Shown in pieces: positions 26,746 through 33,738 of a DNA stretch of 64,000 nucleotides. Within the stretch, counting starts at the first letter, position 1. Every line of letters begins with the position of its first letter. Below the pieces are notes generated by a model. That model saw only the letters and a program-made list of their open reading frames with translations. It did not search any database and was not told the origin of the DNA. The position numbers and the translations under genes were made by a program. This DNA is from Io17-Chloro-G2 sp965226915 (GTDB lineage: Bacteria > Chloroflexota > Dehalococcoidia > Lucifugimonadales > UBA3495): positions 806,001-870,000 of the forward strand of contig CBDDEJ010000011.1 of NCBI GenBank assembly GCA_965226915.1. The letters run 5' to 3'.

Positions 26746-27819
26746 TTAAACCTTCGCCCCCTGAGTTTCCGACCCGTCAGGTTTCTTTAGCTTGGCTGTT
26801 ATCAACAGCCCCGCGATGACCAGGCAAATCGCTCCGCCCACACCCAGCAGCAGAATGGTGGCGAGGGTGGACAGGTAGGAAGGGCCAACGCCGATATTAG
26901 ATAGCTGCTCTATCCCCACCGCTACACAACCGCTGAGGACGGTGATCCCAAACAGGAATCTGATCCGCGCTGCTTCCACGCACCGAGTGGCGGCGGTCCC
27001 CAGCTGAGACCCCATGGAAGCCGACGCCAGGATTATCACAACCATTAAAAGATCAACCTCGTGGGCATACGATTTGATAGCTGTGCCGATGGTTCCGGTC
27101 AATACCACTTGAAACAGGTCGGTTCCGATGGCCACCGTGGTAGGCACTCCCACGACGTAGATCAAAATCGGCATCAGGATGGTCCCTCCGCCTGCGCCCA
27201 ACAATCCGGCGAAAAGCCCGGCCAGGAACCCGACTCCGAAGGGCACCAGCACGCAAATATTCTCGATTTTCGAAACGGGCAGGTCGACATACAGGGGTAT
27301 CCCGCCGATGAGAGGTACCCTAATGGACGCGGGAGTCAGCCTCAGCGCCTGGACCTTTTTGCTTAAAGCGGCGGTGGAGCTGGATTCCCCATGATCGGCG
27401 CCACTAGATCGTCGCCCGCTGCGCCAAGAGTCGTACAGAATAAATGTCCCCAGGATCAACAGCACCAGGACGTAGATGTAACGAATAGCGGACTCGGCTA
27501 CACCGGCAAGCTTCAGCATTTGGATTATCCACTGGGCTAAGAAAAGCGCTGGAATGGCGCCTAAGACCATCAAAATGCCCAGCTTGAAGTCCACGTTGCC
27601 CATGCGCCGGTGCTTCAGAGTGTTGATGATGGAGGAACCCATTATCAGCGTTAGCCCGGTGCCGACGGCAAAGGGCGCCGGAACGCCGAACACCAAGAGC
27701 CCCCCGGTGATCAAAAAGCCGCCGCCGACTCCGAAAAAACCGCTCAGAGTTCCCAAGATCAATCCCAGAAGCAACAGCAGGGCCGGGTTTACAAATACCT
27801 CGGCGTTGGGGAAAAACAT
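26746..27819 (-). CDS. TauE/SafE (TSUP) family anion exporter
   Basis: A 357-aa membrane protein with two repeats and about eight helices. The repeat signatures are GLILGTLSGFFGVGGGFLIT at the N-terminus and FLAGLFAGLLGAGGGTILMP in the second half. Family members export sulfite, sulfoacetate or related organosulfur anions. A loop of about 40 residues (SGRRSSGADHGESSS) separates the halves. It starts two bases after the stop of a 65-aa membrane protein, so the two form a pair. A sulfite role would fit the sulfite-oxidase-type gene at 41-44 kb, but they are not linked. Confidence 0.88.
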   Translation of the reverse strand: MFFPNAEVFVNPALLLLLGLILGTLSGFFGVGGGFLITGGLLVFGVPAPFAVGTGLTLIMGSSIINTLKHRRMGNVDFKLGILMVLGAIPALFLAQWIIQMLKLAGVAESAIRYIYVLVLLILGTFILYDSWRSGRRSSGADHGESSSTAALSKKVQALRLTPASIRVPLIGGIPLYVDLPVSKIENICVLVPFGVGFLAGLFAGLLGAGGGTILMPILIYVVGVPTTVAIGTDLFQVVLTGTIGTAIKSYAHEVDLLMVVIILASASMGSQLGTAATRCVEAARIRFLFGITVLSGCVAVGIEQLSNIGVGPSYLSTLATILLLGVGGAICLVIAGLLITAKLKKPDGSETQGAKV

Positions 27820-27821
27820 AT

Positions 27822-28019
27822 CTAGTGGTTACCGTCTCCCGCTTGATCTCCAGACCTGCTGCCGGAGGAAAGCCGGTAGAGCGTCAGACGCAGGATCACC
27901 TCCCAGAACCCATAGAGGAAAAGGCTGATGACGGATACCGTTGCCATGATCATAAACGCCCAGACAACCGAATTTCCGGCGCTGGCGGTTTTGAGGAACT
28001 CGGTTAGCGATTCATACAT
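27822..28019 (-). CDS. Small one-span membrane protein paired with TauE/SafE
   Basis: A 65-aa protein, MYESLTEFLKTASAGNSVVW, then a membrane segment of about 25 residues (FMIMATVSVISLFLYGFW) and a polar tail with SSGSRSGDQAGDG. It ends two bases before the TSUP transporter, indicating an operon. It is likely an accessory subunit, by position only. No strong ribosome binding site precedes the ATG. The stretch 28020-28252 before tgt shows no gene. Confidence 0.6.
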   Translation of the reverse strand: MYESLTEFLKTASAGNSVVWAFMIMATVSVISLFLYGFWEVILRLTLYRLSSGSRSGDQAGDGNH

Positions 28020-28252
28020 GTATTACGCGCGTCTTCAGCCTCGCGAGATGTCTGACGATCGAGTTGCGAATGGTGGGCAGCTCGAGGCGGCGCCTATTTT
28101 TTGGTGGGGACCACAGGTGGCCTAACGAGAACATCCGTAAGATAATACCACCGCAATCAAGTTCCCGGCGCGTTCAACAAACCGCCGCCAGGAAACACAT
28201 GAGTCCTCTAGCTTCCAATGCCAAGGCCGGCAGGGGCGAATGACGGGTCAAA

Positions 28253-29431
28253 ATGAGTTTTTCATTCTCTTTTGAGTTACAACATAGCCAGGGCCTGGCC
28301 CGCGCGGGGGCATTTACCACAGCCCATGGCGCGGTGACCACTCCGGTGTTCATGCCGGTGGCGACCCAGGCCACCATCAAGGCGTTGACCCCCGACGAAG
28401 TGGTCGCTTTGGGAGCGCAGATCGTCTTGTCCAACGCCTACCACCTTTACCTGCAGCCCGGCGTGAATCAGGTGCGCTCATTGGGCGGGCTCCACGAATT
28501 CATGCGCTGGTCGAAGCCCATTCTCACCGACAGCGGCGGTTTCCAGGCGTTCAGTATGGGGGCCTTGCGGAAGATCGATGACACCGGGATACTTTTTCGT
28601 TCCCACCGCGACGGCAGCGAGCATAAGTTCACTCCGCGGCTGGCCACCGAGAACCAGCAAACCCTAGGCGCCGACATAATCATGTGTCTGGACCAGTGCA
28701 TTGCCCACGGCGTAGGCAAGCAGGAAGTAAAGGACGCAATGGAGCGGACTCACGCTTGGGCGAAGCAGTGCCACCGGTCATTCAACGATTCGAGGTCCGG
28801 CCGGGACCAAGCTCTCTTCGGGATAGTCCAGGGAGGCGCCTTCTCAGACCTGCGGGAAGAGTCAGCCAAAGTCATCGCGGACATCCCGTTTCAGGGATAC
28901 GCCATCGGCGGCCTGGCGGTGGGCGAATCCAAAGAGCAGATGTACGAGATCACCGAACAAGTGGCCGGTTGCCTGCCCCAGGACAAACCTCGTTATCTGA
29001 TGGGCGTGGGCTCACCCGAAGACCTGGTGGAGGGAGTGGCCCGGGGTGTTGATATGTTTGACTGCGTGTTGCCCACCAGGGTGGCGCGCAACGGGGCTTT
29101 GTTCACCCCTCAGGGAAGAGTAGATATCACCAAGAGCGGCTTCTCCCAGGTCAACCAGCCCCTGGACGAGGATTGCGATTGCTATACATGCCGCAACTTT
29201 ACCGCCGCATACCTGTGGCATCTATTCCGCGCTAAGGAGCTGTTAGCTCTGAGGCTGGCCAGCATCCACAATCTCAGGTTCATCATAAGGCTGATGGAGT
29301 CGATGCGTGAGGCGATCATCAAGGGAAGTTTCGACACTTTTCGAAGGGAGTTCAACGAGACCTACCGCCCGGCAAACGCGACGGCCCGCCAGGAGAATAA
29401 GGACAGGTGGCTGGAGAACAGAGGAGGTTAA
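28253..29431 (+). CDS. tgt: Queuine tRNA-ribosyltransferase
   Basis: A 392-aa enzyme that exchanges guanine-34 for preQ1 in GUN-anticodon tRNAs. Active-site Asp93 is in LTDSGGFQAFSM, the nucleophile Asp (about 270) in VDMFDCVLPTRVARNGALFT, and the zinc site is CDCYTC with a distant His in RLASIHNLRF. Length is normal for bacterial Tgt. It stands alone; queA and other queuosine genes are not nearby. Confidence 0.97.
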   Translation: MSFSFSFELQHSQGLARAGAFTTAHGAVTTPVFMPVATQATIKALTPDEVVALGAQIVLSNAYHLYLQPGVNQVRSLGGLHEFMRWSKPILTDSGGFQAFSMGALRKIDDTGILFRSHRDGSEHKFTPRLATENQQTLGADIIMCLDQCIAHGVGKQEVKDAMERTHAWAKQCHRSFNDSRSGRDQALFGIVQGGAFSDLREESAKVIADIPFQGYAIGGLAVGESKEQMYEITEQVAGCLPQDKPRYLMGVGSPEDLVEGVARGVDMFDCVLPTRVARNGALFTPQGRVDITKSGFSQVNQPLDEDCDCYTCRNFTAAYLWHLFRAKELLALRLASIHNLRFIIRLMESMREAIIKGSFDTFRREFNETYRPANATARQENKDRWLENRGG

Positions 29432-29609
29432 ACGAAATGGCGATCGATGCTAGTTAAAAATCCCGCCCGTGGGTCTTTGGCTATTATCTGATATTCGGAT
29501 AACCGTAGGTATTATCTGTTTTTAATGGGCTTGACGGTTGGTCTCGGAAAGGTGGTTCGACAGGCTCACCACGAACGGATATGCTGTTGGAGTTTCTGGT
29601 ATGAAAATC

Positions 29610-29891
29610 CTAGAGTGCGCCACCCGCAACCGCGGGGACTATGCTGACTTCGTCGCCCGTGCTGGTGGAAGTTTCCAACCCCTGAAGAAAGCGGACATCT
29701 TCCCCATTGACGTAGATATTTACGAAGTACCGCAAATCGCCGTTTTCATCCACCAGGCGCTCTTTGAAGCCGGGATACGTCGATTCCAACGTGTCGACCA
29801 TCTCGCCCAAAGTGGTTGATTCCACTTCAACTTTGTCCTTGCCGCCGGTCATTCTCCGCAGTGGGGTTGGTATTCGCACCATGACACTCAT
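29610..29891 (-). CDS. MoaD/ThiS-like ubiquitin-fold sulfur carrier
   Basis: A 93-aa beta-grasp protein, MSVMVRIPTPLRRMTGGKDK then VEVESTTLGEMVDTLESTYP, ending DEVSIVPAVAGGAL. Sulfur carriers of this family end in a Gly-Gly that is activated to a thiocarboxylate. Here two residues (Ala-Leu) follow the Gly-Gly, so a protease would have to expose it, as Mec+/JAMM peptidases do for CysO. AGGAGG is upstream. It is the last gene of an operon with threonine synthase and a NIL-domain protein, which points to sulfur transfer in amino acid synthesis. Confidence 0.82.
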   Translation of the reverse strand: MSVMVRIPTPLRRMTGGKDKVEVESTTLGEMVDTLESTYPGFKERLVDENGDLRYFVNIYVNGEDVRFLQGLETSTSTGDEVSIVPAVAGGAL

Positions 29892-29968
29892 TTGGGGGAT
29901 TTCCTCCTAAACTTTAACGGGCCAAGCCTTGGGGACTGGCCTATGCATTTGCCGTAAGCTCGACGGGC

Positions 29969-30211
29969 CTACCCGTCGATGACATCTCCGCTCACCGGGT
30001 CTATTCTGACCCCGGTAGTTCCGACCCAACTCAAACCGCGTTGAATTTCGTCATCTTCGCCTTCCAACTCCAAGACCACCCAGCCCATGTCTTCTTGAAC
30101 ATCGGCGCGCCGGATGTTGGTGACGATCTCAAAATCGCGGCCCAGGTGGTAGATAACCGGCTCTTTGACCAGGTCGCCTATGAAAGTGAACTTGACTCTC
30201 TGCTTGCCCAT
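29969..30211 (-). CDS. NIL-domain protein
   Basis: An 80-aa protein consisting only of a NIL domain (ferredoxin-like fold, also found at the end of MetN methionine ABC ATPases). It reads MGKQRVKFTFIGDLVKEPVI, with FEIVTNIRRADVQEDMGWVV and the end GLSWVGTTGVRIDP. In MetN the domain senses methionine. Free-standing NIL proteins occur beside sulfur-amino-acid genes and probably bind an amino acid or a partner enzyme. It lies 10 bp after threonine synthase and upstream of the MoaD-like carrier. Confidence 0.85.
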   Translation of the reverse strand: MGKQRVKFTFIGDLVKEPVIYHLGRDFEIVTNIRRADVQEDMGWVVLELEGEDDEIQRGLSWVGTTGVRIDPVSGDVIDG

Positions 30212-30221
30212 CACCCATCCT

Positions 30222-31505
30222 CTACCCGCGTTGTCTCAGACTCAGTTGCTCTTCGAACGATGTCATGGTTGGTTTAACCATCAAAGGGTTGACCACGCTT
30301 TCGACCGCTTCTTGAGTTTTAAGTCCATTACCCGTGATGTACACCACGGTTAGTTCATCAGGTTTGATGGCGCCGCTGTCCGCTAGATTCTTCAGGCCCG
30401 CCATCACGACCCCACCGGCGGTTTCGGTGAAGATTCCCTCGGTTTGCGCCAGCAGCTTTATGCCATCGACAATGTCTTCTTCGGGAACGGCGTAGGCGCT
30501 TCCGTTGGAATTGTTGATGACCCGCAGCGCGTAGATCCCGTCGGCTGGGTTGCCGATGGCCAGGGATTTGGCGATGCTGTTGGGACGCACCGGTTGGATC
30601 TGGACCTGCCCGTTGTTCCAGGCGGTGGCGATGGGAGCGCAGCCGGCCGCTTGGGTCATGTGCATCCGCGTGGTCACCGATGGATGATGCGCCGTGTTCT
30701 GGTCGGCGCCGAAGGACATTGGTTCAACTCCGTCCAGCAAGCCGAGGCAAGCGAACTCGTTGAAGCCTTTCCATATCTTGGTGAACATGGCACCAGAAGC
30801 CGACGGCACGACCACATGATCCGGCAGGCGCCAGCCAAGCTGCTCCGCAACTTCGTAACCCAGGGTCTTGCTGCCCTCTGCGTAATAGGGGCGCATGTTG
30901 ATGTTTACGAAGGCCCATGGGTAGTTATCGGCGATCTCGCTGCACAGCCGGTTTACTTCGTCGTAGGTGCCCTTTACTGAAACCAGCGTGGGGTCATAGA
31001 TGGCGGCGCCGATGATCTTGCCCCGCTCCAAGTCCGAGGGGATGAAGACCACCGCGTCAATCTCCGCCCGGGCCGCATGAGCAGCGACGCTGCAGGCAAG
31101 GTTGCCGGTGGAGGCGCAAGCCAATGTCTCGAAGCCAAACTCCACAGCCTTTGTGGCGGCTACCGAAACCACCCGGTCCTTGAAGGAGAACGACGGGTTA
31201 ACGCTGTCGTTTTTGATATACAGGTTATTCAGGCCCAGCTTTTTACCGAGTCCGCGGGCCTTGATCAGAGGCGTGTACCCCGCCATGATGTCGACGGGAT
31301 CGTCGCCGTTTGACGGCAGCAGGTCCTCATAGCGCCAGATGCTTATTGGGCCTTTGGCAATCCGGTCCCGGCTGATGACTTCGGATATGGTGGCGTAGTC
31401 GTACACCACCTCCAACGGGCCAAAGCAAAAGTCGCAAACGTTCAGGGGCTCCGTTGGATATTCCCTCCCGCACTCCCGGCATACTAGTCCATTAACAAAG
31501 GCCAC
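30222..31505 (-). CDS. thrC: Threonine synthase-like PLP enzyme
   Basis: A 427-aa fold-type II PLP enzyme. An N-terminal zinc ribbon (C9, C12, C24, C27) precedes the catalytic domain. The PLP lysine is K109 in NPSFSFKDR and the phosphate loop is ASTGNLACSVAAHA. The family converts O-phosphohomoserine to threonine; related enzymes can use a sulfide donor to make cysteine or homocysteine. Co-transcription with a NIL protein and a MoaD/ThiS carrier makes a sulfhydrylase side role worth testing. GTG start at 31505 follows GGAGGG. The reading is confident for family, less so for exact substrate. Confidence 0.88.
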   Translation of the reverse strand: MAFVNGLVCRECGREYPTEPLNVCDFCFGPLEVVYDYATISEVISRDRIAKGPISIWRYEDLLPSNGDDPVDIMAGYTPLIKARGLGKKLGLNNLYIKNDSVNPSFSFKDRVVSVAATKAVEFGFETLACASTGNLACSVAAHAARAEIDAVVFIPSDLERGKIIGAAIYDPTLVSVKGTYDEVNRLCSEIADNYPWAFVNINMRPYYAEGSKTLGYEVAEQLGWRLPDHVVVPSASGAMFTKIWKGFNEFACLGLLDGVEPMSFGADQNTAHHPSVTTRMHMTQAAGCAPIATAWNNGQVQIQPVRPNSIAKSLAIGNPADGIYALRVINNSNGSAYAVPEEDIVDGIKLLAQTEGIFTETAGGVVMAGLKNLADSGAIKPDELTVVYITGNGLKTQEAVESVVNPLMVKPTMTSFEEQLSLRQRG

Positions 31506-31900
31506 TTGAGAGGGTCCCTCCGGCTAAATGATGATCCTGAAAACCTCGTCCAAAATCCGGCTCATACTAGGCAAAATCCCCGGCAATTTTGGGAGAGTCA
31601 AGGAGCGAGCGTATCAAAGGCCCTATATGTTGTCAACCTATCTAGCTTCGAGTTAGCTACGGAGGGACTAGCTTTCCCACAGAGGCTAAAACGCCGGAAA
31701 TGACCCGCCTAAATCCGCCTTGCAATGGAGTCAGATTCGTGGAGATTAAAACACCTAATGATATAATTCGGCGGCGTTTGGTTAAGCCAAAGCCGGGCGG
31801 ACGGGTGGTATTTTCATCTAGCCCACAATAGGCTTGAGGAGTTCCCATTGCGTAATCACGAAATTCGTGAAACGCCGGCCCCCATGATTCCGGAGCAGGA
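31506..31900. other. Intergenic region between divergent thrC and nhaA
   Basis: No gene is seen in these 395 bp. It holds an extended -10 promoter for nhaA (31759-31767) and a leader of about 130 nt with small hairpins (TTTGG/CCAAA at 31778-31792; palindromic CACGAAATTCGTG at 31858-31870). Confidence 0.55.
31759..31767 (+). promoter_or_regulatory. Extended -10 promoter for nhaA
   Basis: TG-A-TATAAT, an extended -10 element with no clear -35 box, about 134 bp before the nhaA start codon. Confidence 0.5.
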
Positions 31901-33151
31901 TTGGAATTAGTCAAGAGACTGACCGCCATAATCCAGGAATATTCCATTCCTTTGATAGTGGGTGTGGTTGCGGGCCTGGCCTTCGCCAACATTGACGGTC
32001 ACTTATACGAGCAGCTGGTTGATTATCAGGTTTTTGGCGACGGCGCTTCCATCTTCCGCCGCCATATCACCGTCCATTTTCTCATCAATGAAGTGTTCAT
32101 GGTGTTCTTCTTTGGCGTGGCGACCAAGGAGATTACCGAGGCCATTTTGCCGGGGGGAGTCCTCAATCCATTGCGCCGGGCGATAAACCCGTTGATGGGG
32201 ACCTTGGGCGGAGTGTTAGGTCCCGCAGCCGTGTACCTTCTGTTGACGGTGGTTTTTTTTGGCGGCAGCGGCGATTTTGGCGCCGTGGCCAATGGGTGGG
32301 CAATCCCAACAGCCACCGATATAGCCTTGGCGTGGCTGGTCGCCAGGTTGGTGTTTGGTCCGCTTCATCCGGCGGTTAGCTTTTTGCTGTTGCTTGCAGT
32401 GGCCGACGACGCCATCGGCTTGGGCATAATCGCGGTGTTTTACCCAGACCCCGACCTTCCAGTGCAACCGGCGTGGCTTTTGCTCACAGCGGCGGGTTTG
32501 GGGGCGGCGGTAGTTTTGCGCCGGCTTCGAATCAATTCCTGGCTGCCCTACGTTGTCATCGGCGGCGTCATGAGCTGGATTGGACTTGCCAAGGCGGCGA
32601 TAGAGCCTGCCCTGGCGCTTGTGGTCATAGTGCCGTTTCTGCCGGGACCCCATGATGACCTGGTCGCCTACCCTGAACTGGTGGAACCAGACCCCGAAGG
32701 GCACACGCCGTTGTCCGTCGTTTCTCACGAGCATGGAGCAAGCCCGCTGGAACGGTTTGAACATCAGCTGAAACTGTTCGTGGATATCGGATTGTTCTTC
32801 TTCGCCTTCGTCAATGCGGGGGTGGCCATCGGAACCATAAACCAGGTTACGTTCATCGTCTTGTTGTCCCTGATCCTCGGCAAAACTGTGGGCGTAACCG
32901 TGTTCTCCCTTGGCGCCCAGCGGTTGGGTTTTCCGTTGCCGCTGGGCATGGCGGCCAAGCACCTGGTGGTGGCTGGCTTGATATCTGGGATAGGATTGAC
33001 CGTGGCCCTGTTTGTGGCGGGCAAGGCCTTTCCCGGTCCGCCTTTCCAAGACCCTGCCAAGATGGGGGCCGTCTTGAGCATATTCGTGGGGCTGCTGGCA
33101 TTGATAACCGGTGCTGTCGCCAAGGTCAAAGACGGAGCTGGGACGAAATGA
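31901..33151 (+). CDS. nhaA: Na+/H+ antiporter NhaA
   Basis: A 416-aa inner membrane antiporter with about 12 hydrophobic segments. It has INEVFMVFFFGVATKEITEA, the AIPTATDIALAW segment and the adjacent Asp pair VADDAIGLG that binds Na+/H+ (Asp163-Asp164 in E. coli). The loop PEGHTPLSVVSHEHGA between helices is longer than in E. coli NhaA. The TTG start has GGAG 5 bases upstream; a nearby ATG is in another frame. It supports sodium and pH homeostasis, in keeping with a saline or marine habitat, which is inference. Confidence 0.92.
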   Translation: MELVKRLTAIIQEYSIPLIVGVVAGLAFANIDGHLYEQLVDYQVFGDGASIFRRHITVHFLINEVFMVFFFGVATKEITEAILPGGVLNPLRRAINPLMGTLGGVLGPAAVYLLLTVVFFGGSGDFGAVANGWAIPTATDIALAWLVARLVFGPLHPAVSFLLLLAVADDAIGLGIIAVFYPDPDLPVQPAWLLLTAAGLGAAVVLRRLRINSWLPYVVIGGVMSWIGLAKAAIEPALALVVIVPFLPGPHDDLVAYPELVEPDPEGHTPLSVVSHEHGASPLERFEHQLKLFVDIGLFFFAFVNAGVAIGTINQVTFIVLLSLILGKTVGVTVFSLGAQRLGFPLPLGMAAKHLVVAGLISGIGLTVALFVAGKAFPGPPFQDPAKMGAVLSIFVGLLALITGAVAKVKDGAGTK

Positions 33152-33290
33152 GCGGTCAGCCATCAGCCATCAGCTACCGGCCCCAATCCACCTCTGTTAG
33201 AATTCGAGCCGGAACTATTTCCAGGCAAACAACAGGTAAAAAAACGAAAAGCTGAGCGCTGGCGGCTGATAGCTAGCGGAGGAAACGAAG

Positions 33291-33575
33291 ATGATCGGCG
33301 TACTTACCCACCATTGGGCCAAGTCTGACAAGATAGAAGAGGCCAAAAAGCTGCTGGATGGCAACGGATTGGCCCAAAGCAAAGCCCCAGGATTCGGCGC
33401 AAGGGAGACTTTATACTCGCTGACCGACCCCACCAAGATAACCACCCTGGTCACCTGGGACAGCAACGAGATCTACGACGCCTGGCGTGCCAGCCCGGAG
33501 CGCACCGTAGCCATGGCCGGCGCCGAAGACCTTTGGGGCGCTCCCCCCGAATCGGAGCGGTTTGACGTGGCGTAA
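33291..33575 (+). CDS. Antibiotic-biosynthesis-monooxygenase-like (ABM) small protein
   Basis: A 94-aa single-domain protein, MIGVLTHHWAKSDKIEEAKK, with ETLYSLTDPTKITTLVTWDS and a C-terminal AWRASPERTVAMAG. The layout resembles the dimeric alpha+beta barrel of ABM/heme-degrading monooxygenases, which includes cofactor-free quinone-forming oxygenases and stress proteins. GAGGAA is upstream. An extended -10 (TGTTAGAAT, 33195-33203) lies about 90 bp before the gene. The short direct repeat CAGCCATCAGCCATCAG occurs at 33155-33175. Confidence 0.6.
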   Translation: MIGVLTHHWAKSDKIEEAKKLLDGNGLAQSKAPGFGARETLYSLTDPTKITTLVTWDSNEIYDAWRASPERTVAMAGAEDLWGAPPESERFDVA

Positions 33576-33600
33576 GGCGTTTGGTGGGTTCCTCTCCCTG

Positions 33601-33721
33601 CCGTAGGCCGTTCACCTTAGGGCGTGAGTCGAACCGTACCGGGGACAACCTCCCAGTGAACTAATCGTCCCGTCTACCGCTGGGGTAGTTCTTGCCTGAT
33701 TGGCCTCCCCTGAACGGGACG
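33601..33721. ncRNA. Possible structured RNA or convergent terminator region
   Basis: Two perfect long-range stems occur: GTTCAC (33610-33615) with GTGAAC (33656-33661), and CGTCCCG (33666-33672) with CGGGACG (33715-33721). The second encloses a hairpin CTACC-GCTGG-GGTAG (33674-33688). It lies between two convergent genes and encodes nothing obvious. No match to tmRNA, SRP RNA or RNase P signatures was seen. Confidence 0.3.
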
Positions 33722-33738
33722 GTCAGCGCCACACCGGG

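Noticed and set aside
29558..29582. TCGACAGGCTCA-type fragment near 29567 with similar pieces around 54980 and 55080
   Set aside because: The matches are short and imperfect; too little to define a repeat family from this window.
32216..33163. 315-codon minus-strand frame over nhaA
   Set aside because: Shadow of a clear NhaA gene; composition is not protein-like.
33601..33721. tRNA, SRP RNA or RNase P RNA
   Set aside because: No full cloverleaf and none of the conserved sequence signatures of these RNAs could be found.
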